A stretch of DNA of 64,000 nt from assembly GCF_000153725.1 (NCBI RefSeq), contig NZ_DS022276.1, positions 1,135,990-1,199,989 on the forward strand, given 5' to 3'. Shown piece after piece: positions 48,158 to 56,683 of this stretch. Position 1 is the first letter of the stretch. The number at the start of each line of letters is the position of its first letter. The stretch is from Salipiger bermudensis HTCC2601. GTDB lineage: Bacteria > Pseudomonadota > Alphaproteobacteria > Rhodobacterales > Rhodobacteraceae. Made by a program: the position numbers and the translations under genes. Below the pieces are notes generated by a model that was not told the DNA's origin, ran no database searches, and was given only the letters and a program-made list of their open reading frames with translations.

Positions 48158-49402
48158 ATGAAATATACCACTCTGGCCGCGATTTCGTCGCTGGCCCTCT
48201 CCGTCGCGACCATCGGTCATGCCGAGCCTCAGGCCGAGGTGCTGCACTGGTGGACCTCGGGCGGCGAAGCCAAGGCGGTCGGCGTCCTGCAGGAAGAATT
48301 CGCCGAGAACGGCGGCAGCTGGACCGACATGCCGGTCGCAGGCGGCGGCGGCGACGCGGCGATGACCGCGCTGCGCGCCCGCGTGCTCTCGGGCAATGCG
48401 CCCACCGCCGTGCAGCTCAAGGGCCCGGCGATCCAGGAATGGTACGAGGAAGGCGTTCTGGCCGACATCTCGTCCGTCGCCGACGCCGAGGGCTGGGCCG
48501 ACATCCTGCCCGCCTCGATCGCCGGGCACATGAAGTGCGAGGACACCTGGTGCGCCGCGCCGGTCAACGTGCACCGGGTCGACTGGATCTGGGCCAACGC
48601 CGACGTGCTCGAATCCAACGGCATCGAGATGCCGACCACCTGGGACGAGTTCAACGCCGCCGCCGAGAAGCTTCAGGAAGCCGGTGTGATCCCGCTCGCC
48701 CATGGCGGCCAGGCCTGGCAGGACGCCACCGTGTTCGAGACCGTGGTCCTTGGCCTCGGCGGGCCGGAGTTCTTCCAGAAGGCGCTGGTCGATCTCGACC
48801 CGGAAGCGCTGACCTCGGACACCATGAAGGCCTCGTTCGACCAGATGCGCACCCTGCGCGGCTATGTCGACGACAACTTCTCGGGCCGCGACTGGAACCT
48901 CGCCACCGCGATGGTGATGAACGGCGAAGCCGCGTTCCAGATCATGGGCGACTGGGCCAAGGGTGAATTCCTCGCCGCCGGCAAGGTGCCGGGCGAAGAC
49001 TTCCTCTGCGCCTCCACTCCCGGTGACGGCTACCTCTACAACGTCGACAGCTTCGCGATGTTCAACGTCGATGGCGACGACAAGAAGGCCGGCCAGGACC
49101 TGCTTGCCAAGCTGATCGTCGGGCCGAACTTCCAGAAGGTGTTCAACATGAACAAGGGCTCGATCCCGGTGCGGACCGACGTCGCCCTCGACGAGTTCGA
49201 CATGTGCGCGCAGAAATCGTCCGAGGACATGACGGCCGCATCCGACAGCGGCGCGCTTCTCCCCTCCTATGCCCATGGCATGGCGCTGCGCGGCGCTCAG
49301 GCCGGTGCGATCACCGACGTGGTGACGGCGCATTTCAACTCGGACATGTCCTCTGACGAGGCGGTCCAGATGCTTGCCGACGCGGTCGCCAACTCGATGT
49401 AA
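48158..49402 (+). CDS. gtsA: Sugar ABC transporter substrate-binding protein (glucose/mannose type)
   Basis: A 414-residue periplasmic receptor of the extracellular solute-binding family 1. The signal peptide is MKYTTLAAISSLALSVATIGHA. The mature start EVLHWWTSGGEAKAV is typical of glucose/mannose receptors such as Pseudomonas GtsA. Other parts are VNVHRVDWIWANADVLES, PLAHGGQAWQD and FQIMGDWAKGEF, where aromatic residues stack on the sugar. GGGAGGA precedes ATG 48158. The two-component genes lie divergently upstream. Glucose is the likely ligand, though related aldoses cannot be excluded. Confidence 0.88.
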   Translation: MKYTTLAAISSLALSVATIGHAEPQAEVLHWWTSGGEAKAVGVLQEEFAENGGSWTDMPVAGGGGDAAMTALRARVLSGNAPTAVQLKGPAIQEWYEEGVLADISSVADAEGWADILPASIAGHMKCEDTWCAAPVNVHRVDWIWANADVLESNGIEMPTTWDEFNAAAEKLQEAGVIPLAHGGQAWQDATVFETVVLGLGGPEFFQKALVDLDPEALTSDTMKASFDQMRTLRGYVDDNFSGRDWNLATAMVMNGEAAFQIMGDWAKGEFLAAGKVPGEDFLCASTPGDGYLYNVDSFAMFNVDGDDKKAGQDLLAKLIVGPNFQKVFNMNKGSIPVRTDVALDEFDMCAQKSSEDMTAASDSGALLPSYAHGMALRGAQAGAITDVVTAHFNSDMSSDEAVQMLADAVANSM

Positions 49403-49436
49403 TCCGGGCCCGGCCCGACACCAGACCAAGACCCGT

Positions 49437-49459
49437 CCCGCCCCGTATCCCGGGGCGGG
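49437..49459 (+). promoter_or_regulatory. Hairpin between receptor and first permease gene
   Basis: CCCGCCCCG (49437-49445), loop TATCC, CGGGGCGGG (49451-49459). No T-run follows. It probably protects or limits the transcript end so that receptor mRNA exceeds permease mRNA. Confidence 0.6.
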
Positions 49460-49478
49460 GCATTCAGGGGAGGATATC

Positions 49479-50351
49479 ATGGCCAAGTGGTTCGAAACCC
49501 ATTTGCCAAAGATCGTGCTGGCGCCCAGCTTCATCGCGATCCTGATCTTCGTTTACGGCTTCATCGCATGGACCGCATGGGTCTCGCTGACCCGCTCGCG
49601 CCTGCTGCCGAGATACGAGATCGAAGGCTTCATCCAGTACGACCGCCTGTTCGCTTCGCCGCGTTGGGACACGGCGATGAACAACCTCTACATCTTCGGC
49701 GCGCTGTTCATCGGCGTGTCGATGATCCTCGGGCTGATCCTCGCGATCCTGCTCGACCAGCAGATCCGCGTCGAAGGGGCGATCCGCACCATCTATCTCT
49801 ACCCGATGGCGCTCTCGATGATCGTCACCGGCACGGCGTGGAAATGGATCCTCAACCCGGGCCTCGGGCTCGAGGCGATGGTCAAGGGCTGGGGCTACGA
49901 GAATTTCACCTTCGACTGGCTGGTGAACCCGGACATGGCGATCTACACCGTCGTGCTGGCGGCGATCTGGCAGAGCTCGGGCTTCGTCATGGCGCTGTTC
50001 CTCGCCGGGCTGCGCTCGGTCGATACCGAGATCATCCGCGCGGCGCAGATCGACGGCATCCCCACCTGGCGCGTCTATGTCTCGATCATCATCCCCTCGA
50101 TGGCGCCGATCTTCCTGTCGGCCTTCATCGTGCTCGCCCACCTCGCCATCAAGGCCTTTGACCTCGTCATCGCCCTGACCGGCGGCGGACCGGGCTACGC
50201 CACCGACCTTCCCGCCACCTACATGTACGCGATGGCCTTCTCGCGCGGTGACATCGGCCAGGCCGCGGCCTCGGCGATGATCATGATGCTCGTCGTCTTC
50301 GCCATCGTGGTTCCCTATCTTTATTCCGAACTGAGGGCGCGCAATGACTGA
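49479..50351 (+). CDS. gtsB: Sugar ABC transporter permease (GtsB-type)
   Basis: A 290-residue MalF-like permease with six membrane segments. The EAA loop is IRAAQIDGIPTWRVYVSIIIP. The parts YGFIAWTAWVSLTRSRLLPRY, LYPMALSMIVTGTAWKWILNP and LTGGGPGYATDLPATYMY are characteristic of glucose/mannose importers. AGGGGAGGA precedes ATG 49479. Its stop overlaps the next permease start by 8 bp. Confidence 0.9.
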   Translation: MAKWFETHLPKIVLAPSFIAILIFVYGFIAWTAWVSLTRSRLLPRYEIEGFIQYDRLFASPRWDTAMNNLYIFGALFIGVSMILGLILAILLDQQIRVEGAIRTIYLYPMALSMIVTGTAWKWILNPGLGLEAMVKGWGYENFTFDWLVNPDMAIYTVVLAAIWQSSGFVMALFLAGLRSVDTEIIRAAQIDGIPTWRVYVSIIIPSMAPIFLSAFIVLAHLAIKAFDLVIALTGGGPGYATDLPATYMYAMAFSRGDIGQAAASAMIMMLVVFAIVVPYLYSELRARND

Positions 50352-51258
50352 CGTCTCCGCAACCCCCGCCCCCGCCGCCACCTCCGAGCGCCCTCGTGGC
50401 CGCTCCTTCGGCAAGATCGCCCTGCGCTGGCTGCTCTACATCGTGCTCGGCCTGTTTGCGCTCTACTACCTCATGCCACTCTTCGTGATGCTGACCACCT
50501 CACTCAAGAGCCTCGAGGAGATCCGCACCGGCGACCTGCTGTCGCTGCCGCGCGAGCTCACCTTCGACGCCTGGCGCACCGCCTGGTCGGAGGCCTGTAC
50601 CGGCATCCAGTGCGAAGGCGTGAAGCCGTATTTCTGGAACTCGGTGATGCTCGCCGTTCCGGCGGTGCTGATCTCGACGCTCTTGGGCGCGATGAACGGC
50701 TACGTGATCGCGCAGTGGCGTTTCCCCGGTGCCAACATCATCTTCGCACTGATGCTGTTCGGCTGCTTCATCCCGTTCCAGGTGGTGCTGCTTCCGATGG
50801 CGCGGATGCTTGGCCTCATGGGCATCGCAGGCACCATCCCGGGGCTGATCTTCGTGCACGTGATCTACGGGCTCGGCTTCACCACGCTGTTTTTCCGCAA
50901 CTACTACGTCACCATCCCGGTCGAACTGGTGAAGGCGGCCAAGGTGGATGGCGCGGGCTTCGTGCGGATCTTCTTCGCGATTTTCCTGCCGCTCAGCATC
51001 CCGATCATCGTGGTGAGCGTGATCTGGCAGTTCACCCAGATCTGGAACGACTTCCTGTTCGGCGTGTCGTTCAGCCAGGCCGGCACACAGCCGGTGACCG
51101 TCGCGCTCAACAATATCGTCAACTCGACCACCGGCGTGAAGGAATACAACGTCGACATGGCCGCCGCGATCATCGCCGCCCTGCCGACCCTCCTCGTCTA
51201 CATCGTCGCCGGCAAGTACTTCATCCGCGGTCTGACCGCCGGCTCCGTCAAAGGATGA
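50344..51258 (+). CDS. gtsC: Sugar ABC transporter permease (GtsC-type)
   Basis: A 304-residue MalG-like permease. About 28 cytoplasmic residues rich in Ala/Pro precede six membrane segments. Typical parts are YYLMPLFVMLTTSLKSLEEI, CFIPFQVVLLPMARMLG, the EAA loop VKAAKVDGAGFVRIFFAIFLP and QIWNDFLFGVSF. The stop overlaps the ATPase start by 4 bp. It pairs with the preceding permease. Confidence 0.92.
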   Translation: MTDVSATPAPAATSERPRGRSFGKIALRWLLYIVLGLFALYYLMPLFVMLTTSLKSLEEIRTGDLLSLPRELTFDAWRTAWSEACTGIQCEGVKPYFWNSVMLAVPAVLISTLLGAMNGYVIAQWRFPGANIIFALMLFGCFIPFQVVLLPMARMLGLMGIAGTIPGLIFVHVIYGLGFTTLFFRNYYVTIPVELVKAAKVDGAGFVRIFFAIFLPLSIPIIVVSVIWQFTQIWNDFLFGVSFSQAGTQPVTVALNNIVNSTTGVKEYNVDMAAAIIAALPTLLVYIVAGKYFIRGLTAGSVKG

Positions 51259-52361
51259 CCCCCATGGCCCCGATCCTCGAAATCAACAATCTCTACAAGA
51301 ACTACGGCGCGACCGAGGTGCTCAAGGACATCAACGTCTCGATCGACAAGGGCGAGTTCCTCGTGCTGGTCGGCCCCTCGGGCTGCGGCAAGTCCACGCT
51401 GCTGAACTGCATCGCAGGTCTCGAGCCGATCTCGGGCGGCACGCTCCGGATCGACGGGCACGACATGACCCATGTCTCGCCCAAGGACCGCGACATCGCC
51501 ATGGTGTTCCAGTCCTACGCGCTCTACCCGACGATGAGCGTGGCCAAGAACATCACCTTCGGCATGAAGGTGCGCGGCGTCGATCCCGAGACCCAGAAGA
51601 GCAAGCTTGCCGAGGTCGCCCGACAGCTGCAGATCGAGCCCTTCCTGAACCGTCGTCCCGGCCAGCTCTCGGGCGGTCAGCGGCAGCGGGTCGCCATGGG
51701 CCGGGCGCTGGTGCGCGATCCCAAGCTGTTCCTCTTCGACGAGCCGCTGTCGAACCTCGACGCCAAGCTGCGGGTCGAGATGCGCACCGAAATCAAGACC
51801 CTGCACCACAAGCTCGGCGCCTCGATGGTCTACGTCACCCACGACCAGATCGAGGCGATGACGTTGGCAACCAAGATCGTCGTCATGAAGGGCGGCATCA
51901 TCCAGCAGATCGGCTCGCCCTCTGAGATCTACAACCGCCCCGCCAACCTCTTCGTGGCGGATTTCATGGGTTCGCCGGCAATGAACCTGATCCCGGCCAA
52001 GACCCAGACTGGCAGCGGCGGCACGATGATCGAGATCCAGCGCCCGGATCTCGAGCCGATCCGGCTCACCGATCCGCGCGCCCGGGGCCTGCCCGAGGAC
52101 ATCATCCTCGGCCTGCGTCCCGAGGACATCTCGGAGCCTGGCTTCCGGGTGGGCGAGCTGGTGCAGGAAGCGCCCTGCAAGGTCGAGATCGTCGAGCCCG
52201 CGGGCGCCGACACCTACGTGCAGACCCGGCTCGGCGGCAAGCCCCTGACCGCGCGCCTGCATTCCGAGACCGAGGCGGCGCCGGGCACGGTGCACAACCT
52301 CGCCTTCGACCTCGCCAAGGTGTCGTATTTCGAGCCCGAAAGCGGCAAGCGCATCAACTGA
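51255..52361 (+). CDS. gtsD: Sugar ABC transporter ATP-binding protein (MalK/UgpC/GtsD-type)
   Basis: A 368-residue ATPase. Walker A GPSGCGKSTLL is near residue 40, the signature LSGGQRQRVAMGRAL near 138, Walker B FLFDEPLSNLDAKLR, and VTHDQIEAMTLATK carries the switch His. The C-terminal TOBE/OB domain (from SPAMNLIPAK on, with GLRPEDISE) is the regulatory domain of the CUT1 group. It ends the operon. CUT1 ATPases can serve several importers, so it may also work for other sugar systems. Confidence 0.93.
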   Translation: MTPMAPILEINNLYKNYGATEVLKDINVSIDKGEFLVLVGPSGCGKSTLLNCIAGLEPISGGTLRIDGHDMTHVSPKDRDIAMVFQSYALYPTMSVAKNITFGMKVRGVDPETQKSKLAEVARQLQIEPFLNRRPGQLSGGQRQRVAMGRALVRDPKLFLFDEPLSNLDAKLRVEMRTEIKTLHHKLGASMVYVTHDQIEAMTLATKIVVMKGGIIQQIGSPSEIYNRPANLFVADFMGSPAMNLIPAKTQTGSGGTMIEIQRPDLEPIRLTDPRARGLPEDIILGLRPEDISEPGFRVGELVQEAPCKVEIVEPAGADTYVQTRLGGKPLTARLHSETEAAPGTVHNLAFDLAKVSYFEPESGKRIN

Positions 52362-52392
52362 TCCCCGGGCGGGGCCGCCTGCGCGGCCCTGC

Positions 52393-53616
52393 TCACCCCT
52401 GTTCCGAGATCATCCTTTCCAGCAGCGCCTTCACCACCGCGCAGCCATTGGCGAGATCCTCGGGGTGGGTCAGCTCTGCCTCGTTGTGGCTAAGCCCGTT
52501 TACGCTCGGCACGAAGACAAGGTTGCTCGGCATCATCGCCGCCAGCGCCAGCGCATCATGGCCGGTGATCGTCATCATCGGCACCGCCCTCACGCCAAGC
52601 TCCGCACAGGCCTCGAGCGTCATCGCCACGCCCACCGGGTCGAGCGAGGTTCCCGGACGGGCCTCGTCGGTAAAGGTCTCGATACCGATGCCCATCGCCT
52701 CCACATGCGGCCGGATCGCCGCGAGGAAGCGGTCTCCGACCGCCGTGCAGATCTGCTGAGCCGGGTTGCGCATCTCGAAATAGACCGTGACGCGGGAGGC
52801 CACCACGTTGGGACTGTCGGGCTCGGCCACGATCTTGGCAGCCGACCAGTGCAGCTCGACATGCTCGGCCTCGGCCTCCATCAGCCGGTGAAACTCGGTG
52901 ATTGCCCAGGCGGCAGCGCGCATGGCGTCGCGGCGCTGGTGCATCGCGGTCGGGCCGGTATGGCTCGGCTCCCCGACGAAGCTCAGCGTCAGCTTGCGCA
53001 CCCCCCATGAGGCGGTGACCGCACCGATCTGCACGCCCGTCGCCTCGAGATGCCCGCCCTGCTCCACGTGGAGCTCGAGGTTGCGCACCGGCCGCAGCGG
53101 AAACGGCGCCTCGCCGAGGTAACCGATCAGGGCCAGCGCCTCCCCCATCGTCGTGCCGAGCCGGTCGGGCAGCCCCAGAGCGAAGCCCGCATCGTACTTG
53201 CCGTTGAAGACCGAGCTTCCGGTGAGGCTCGGCTGAAAGCGCGCCCCCTCCTCGTTGGTCCAGTTCACCACCGTCAGGTTATGCGCCGCCGGACCGCCCT
53301 CGGCATGGATCTCGGAGGCCGCGACCAGCGCAGACAGCACGCCGAGCGCGCCATCGAAGCGTCCGCCGGTGGGCTGGCTGTCGAGATGCGAGCCGGCGAG
53401 CACCGTGGCGTCCGAGCCCGGCGCGGTCGGGAAGGTAGCGAACATGTTGCCCACCGGGTCCACGTGCAGCCGAGCGCCGCGCGCCTCGGCAATCTCGGCG
53501 AACAGGCGCCGCGCGGCGCCGTCCTCGTCGCTGCCGGTCAGGCGGCGGACGCCGCCGCCGGGCGTGGCGCCGATCTCGGCGAAGCGGTCGAGCAGGGAAA
53601 GCAGGTCTTGGGACAT
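52393..53616 (-). CDS. M20 family amidohydrolase (N-carbamoyl-L-amino acid hydrolase / allantoate amidohydrolase type)
   Basis: A 407-residue binuclear metallo-hydrolase. Metal and active-site regions are AGSHLDSQPTGGRFDGALG, NWTNEEGARF and LELHVEQGGHLE; the C-terminal one is SVNGLSHNEAELTH. The lid/dimerisation domain has FVGEPSHTGPTAMHQRRDAM. It hydrolyses N-carbamoyl or ureido compounds to an amino acid, CO2 and ammonia. ATG 53616 is chosen; the upstream frame has no homology-like sequence. No hydantoinase gene is adjacent. It faces the ABC operon, with only 31 bp between stops, and diverges from the kinase pair. Confidence 0.88.
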   Translation of the reverse strand: MSQDLLSLLDRFAEIGATPGGGVRRLTGSDEDGAARRLFAEIAEARGARLHVDPVGNMFATFPTAPGSDATVLAGSHLDSQPTGGRFDGALGVLSALVAASEIHAEGGPAAHNLTVVNWTNEEGARFQPSLTGSSVFNGKYDAGFALGLPDRLGTTMGEALALIGYLGEAPFPLRPVRNLELHVEQGGHLEATGVQIGAVTASWGVRKLTLSFVGEPSHTGPTAMHQRRDAMRAAAWAITEFHRLMEAEAEHVELHWSAAKIVAEPDSPNVVASRVTVYFEMRNPAQQICTAVGDRFLAAIRPHVEAMGIGIETFTDEARPGTSLDPVGVAMTLEACAELGVRAVPMMTITGHDALALAAMMPSNLVFVPSVNGLSHNEAELTHPEDLANGCAVVKALLERMISEQG

Positions 53617-53807
53617 GCGGGCGGTCCTTGGCAGTCGGGATCTGGTCCCGGCACCCTGCCCGCGGCAACCGCCCCGCGACAGGGGCAGGCGCCCGCCTGC
53701 GCCAGAGAGGCAAGAACCAGTGGACAGGCGGGCAAGCCGGCCCCGGTTCGGCGAGCGACAGCGCCCGGCGGCCTGTGTCACGATGCCCGCACAACCGCGG
53801 AGCAGAC

Positions 53808-54770
53808 ATGGACCAGACCTCAGACATACTCGCCCTTCTGCGCCGGCTGCCCGGCTGGGAGGACCGCCCGGTCGAGATCGAGCCGGCGATCGCCGTGCTC
53901 GCCTCGCCCTCGTGGCGCGGCGTCGATGGCGCCCCCTTCATCGCGCGCGACACCGAAACCGGCGACAGCGTCTTCGTGAAGCGCCTGCACGAGGACACGA
54001 GCTTCTACATAGACCCGGTTCAGGCCTTCGCCGCCGCCAAGCAGGCCGGCGATGTAGGCGTCGGGCCGCGGGTCCTGCTCAGCGATCCCGCCGCGCGCGT
54101 CCTGATCACCGAGCATCTTGGCAAGGGGTGGCGCGTGGCCGGGCTGGAGCATGCTGCCGACCCGGACTTTGTCGACCGCGTGCTCGAGACCCGCGCGCGC
54201 TTTTCGCAGGCCGCGTCGCTCGCCCCGCGCGCCGATGCATTCGCCGAGATCGAGAGCCTTCACACCCGGCTGGTCTCCGAGGGCGCGGCGACGCCTCCCA
54301 ACATGGGCTGGCTCTGCGACACCCTGATGCTCGCCGCCGAGCGCGCCGCCGGCACGGACGAGGCTCCGGTAGCGATCCACGGTGACGGCAACATGTCGAA
54401 CGTGCTGTTCCACAGCTCCGGCGAGATCCGGCTGGTGGATTTCGACCGCGCCGGCATGGCAAGCCCCTGCGAGGAAATCGGCACCGCCCTGGTCGAGATG
54501 TGCGCCTTCGAGGCCGGCGCCCGCGCCGCCTTTCTGCGCTGCGCCGCCAAGGCCTGGAACCTGCCGGCCGAAGATGAGGTTTTCGACCGCGTGCGGCTGT
54601 ACGGCATTGCCGATGACCTGCGATGGGCAATGATCGCCATGCTGATGGCGCATCTCTCGCCGCGTCGGATCGAGCACGAGTTCTACAAGTTCGGCCTGTG
54701 GCGCCATGTCCGCGCCCGAGCCTCGCTCCGCGACCCCCGCTTCGGCGAGAAACTGAGGATCTGCGCATGA
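53808..54770 (+). CDS. APH/choline-kinase-like phosphotransferase, first of a tandem pair
   Basis: A 320-residue protein-kinase-like small-molecule kinase. The ATP-binding Lys is K58 (DSVFVKRLHED). The Brenner motif is HGDGNMSN at 191-198, giving the catalytic Asp, and the magnesium-binding DFD is at 211-213 (LVDFDRAG). No signal or membrane part is present. It overlaps the second kinase by 4 bp. The ligand-binding C-lobe does not match known aminoglycoside enzymes, so an amino alcohol, sugar or nucleoside-like metabolite is more likely. The DeoR, AraC and HAD genes that follow hint at a catabolic role. Confidence 0.8.
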   Translation: MDQTSDILALLRRLPGWEDRPVEIEPAIAVLASPSWRGVDGAPFIARDTETGDSVFVKRLHEDTSFYIDPVQAFAAAKQAGDVGVGPRVLLSDPAARVLITEHLGKGWRVAGLEHAADPDFVDRVLETRARFSQAASLAPRADAFAEIESLHTRLVSEGAATPPNMGWLCDTLMLAAERAAGTDEAPVAIHGDGNMSNVLFHSSGEIRLVDFDRAGMASPCEEIGTALVEMCAFEAGARAAFLRCAAKAWNLPAEDEVFDRVRLYGIADDLRWAMIAMLMAHLSPRRIEHEFYKFGLWRHVRARASLRDPRFGEKLRICA

Positions 54771-55717
54771 TCGTGAAACGCCGCATGGGCGAGGCCCGCA
54801 GCAAGGATGAACAGAACGCCGAGACCGCCATTGCCATGGTGCCCGGCTGGCGCGGCCGCGAAGGCGAGATCAGCTACGGCATGATGGTCGGCGGCCTCAA
54901 CAACCGCAACTGGCGCATCGAGGTCGCCAACGATGACCGCGACTACTTCCTCAAGATCCCCGGCGACGGCACCGAGATCTTCATCAACCGCGCCACCTCC
55001 TACGAGGCGGCGGTGCATGCGCACGGGTTGGGCATCGCGCCAGAAGTGATCTTTCACGACCCCACCACCGGCACCGAGGTGCACGAGTTCCTCGACAACC
55101 ACGTGACCTGCACCACCGCGGACTTCGCCCGGCCCGAGGTGCGCGAGCAGGTCATCCGGCTGTTCCGAACCCTGCATTCCGGCCCGGTGCTGAGCCAGGT
55201 GAAGACGATTTTCGACCTGATCGACGAGCATCTCGAGCAGGCGCGCGAGCTTGGCTCCTCGATGCCCGAGGACCTGCCGTGGCTGCTGCACCACTATGAG
55301 AAGATCCGCGCCGCCTTCGAGGCCTCGGGGATGGATCTGGTGACCTGCTACAACGATCCGATGCCGGGCAATTTCCTGTTCGCCCCGGACGGAGCCCTGA
55401 AGCTCATCGACTACGAGTTCGCCTCGGCCAACGAGCGCAGCTACGACATCGGTGTCTTCGCCTGCGAGATGTTTCTCGAGGAGGACGAGACCGACGCGCT
55501 GATCGAGACCTATTTCGGTACCGTGACGCCGCAGATGCAGGCCCGCGTCTCGCTCTGCCGGGTTTTGGCAGACATGAAGTGGGGCAGCTGGGCGGTGGTC
55601 AACCGGATGCTCACCGACTGGGATTTCGACTTCCAGAAATACGGCCTTTGGAAATACATGCGCGGCCGCGCAATGATGCAGGACCCGCGCTTCGACACCT
55701 GGCTGCGGCAGGTCTGA
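54767..55717 (+). CDS. Choline/ethanolamine-kinase-like phosphotransferase, second of a tandem pair
   Basis: A 316-residue kinase of the ChoK/LicA type. The N-lobe Lys is K63 in YFLKIPGDGTE, followed by INRATSYEAAVHAHGLGIAPEV (in pieces), a pattern close to bacterial choline kinases. The catalytic loop is CYNDPMPGN at 194-202, and the metal-binding IDYEFA at 214-219. It ends with a terminator 24 bp after the stop. Both kinases share only the fold, so they are not a recent duplication; they may act on two intermediates or form a heteromer. Substrate unknown, with choline, ethanolamine or a polyol as candidates. Confidence 0.82.
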   Translation: MIVKRRMGEARSKDEQNAETAIAMVPGWRGREGEISYGMMVGGLNNRNWRIEVANDDRDYFLKIPGDGTEIFINRATSYEAAVHAHGLGIAPEVIFHDPTTGTEVHEFLDNHVTCTTADFARPEVREQVIRLFRTLHSGPVLSQVKTIFDLIDEHLEQARELGSSMPEDLPWLLHHYEKIRAAFEASGMDLVTCYNDPMPGNFLFAPDGALKLIDYEFASANERSYDIGVFACEMFLEEDETDALIETYFGTVTPQMQARVSLCRVLADMKWGSWAVVNRMLTDWDFDFQKYGLWKYMRGRAMMQDPRFDTWLRQV

Positions 55718-55740
55718 GCTCCCTCCATGCACAGCATTTG

Positions 55741-55764
55741 AGCAGGCGCCTCCGGGCGCCTGTT
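55741..55764 (+). terminator. Terminator after the tandem kinases
   Basis: AGCAGGCGCC (55741-55750), loop TCCG, GGCGCCTGTT (55755-55764), then CTATTCT. Nine Watson-Crick pairs and one G-U. It separates the kinase pair from the DeoR gene. Confidence 0.75.
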
Positions 55765-55782
55765 CTATTCTCGACAGATTGC

Positions 55783-55809
55783 TTGAATTTTCAAACTTCG
55801 AATTGAAGA
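55783..55809 (+). promoter_or_regulatory. AT-rich half-site cluster before the DeoR gene
   Basis: TTGAA (55783-55787), TTCAA (55790-55794), the palindrome TTCGAA (55797-55802) and TTGAA (55803-55807) lie within 27 bp, ending about 50 bp before the DeoR start. This repeat pattern in an otherwise GC-rich region fits a DeoR autoregulatory operator. Confidence 0.45.
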
Positions 55810-55857
55810 ATTAATTTGTCGCTCCGCGCGGCACCGGATTTCAATCACGACCGCGAG

Positions 55858-56655
55858 ATGCTCGAAAAACCGCCCCCTCCCACCTTGCGACGCGCGCGCG
55901 TCCACCGGCAGGACCGCATTCTGACCGAACTACAGGCCCAGCCGATGCTGCGCGCCTCGGAACTGGCGCAGATGCTCGACGTCTCGCACGAGACCATCCG
56001 CCGCGATCTTATCGATCTCGACCGCCGCGGCCTGCTGCGCCGCACCTATGGCGGCGCCGAACGGCCGCTGCGCTTCGAGGCGCCGGTGGCCGAGCGCCAG
56101 ATCATGAATGTCGAGGCCCGCGACCGCATTGCCGCCGAAGCGGCCGCGATGATCGCGCCGAAACAGGTGGTGATGATCGGCAGCGGCTCCACCGTCTGGC
56201 ACGCGGCGCGGCACATCGCCTCCGGCTGCCAGCACGTCACCGCGATCACCAACGACCATCATGTCGCCGCCGCGCTCTGCGACGGGCCGACCCTGCAGAT
56301 CATCTCGCTCGGCGGGCGCCTGCATGCCACCGAACGCTACACGTGGGGCCCTCAGGCCATCGAGGAGCTGTCGCGCTACCGGGCCAACTGGGCGATCATC
56401 GGCGCCTCGGGTCTCGACGTGCTCGGCGTGCACGACATCGACGACCACGCCGCCGGGATCTACCGGCGCATGGTGCGCCAGTCGGTGCGGGTCGCCATCG
56501 TCGCCGACAGCACGAAATTCGACGTCCCGGCGCTGGCCCGCATCGCCAACTGGTCCGAGATCGACCTCCTCATCACCGACGCCGCCCCCAAGGGGCCGCT
56601 GGCCGCCGCGCTGGCCGCAAACGACGTCGACGTTGTCCACCCGCAGGCCTCCTGA
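55858..56655 (+). CDS. DeoR family regulator
   Basis: A 265-residue regulator. The helix-turn-helix is ASELAQMLDVSHETIRRDLIDL followed by GLLRRTYGGAE. The effector domain has VVMIGSGSTVWHAARHIA, ITNDHHVAAAL, LGGRLHATERYTWG and the phosphate-contact segment VADSTKFDV. ATG 55858 gives a normal N-terminus; a TTG at 55816 is in frame but less likely. The kinase pair before it and the HAD phosphatase behind it suggest a phosphorylated effector. It lies 28 bp before the AraC gene. Confidence 0.88.
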   Translation: MLEKPPPPTLRRARVHRQDRILTELQAQPMLRASELAQMLDVSHETIRRDLIDLDRRGLLRRTYGGAERPLRFEAPVAERQIMNVEARDRIAAEAAAMIAPKQVVMIGSGSTVWHAARHIASGCQHVTAITNDHHVAAALCDGPTLQIISLGGRLHATERYTWGPQAIEELSRYRANWAIIGASGLDVLGVHDIDDHAAGIYRRMVRQSVRVAIVADSTKFDVPALARIANWSEIDLLITDAAPKGPLAAALAANDVDVVHPQAS

Positions 56656-56683
56656 GCGCCCGCCCCGTCCGAGGAACCCTCCC

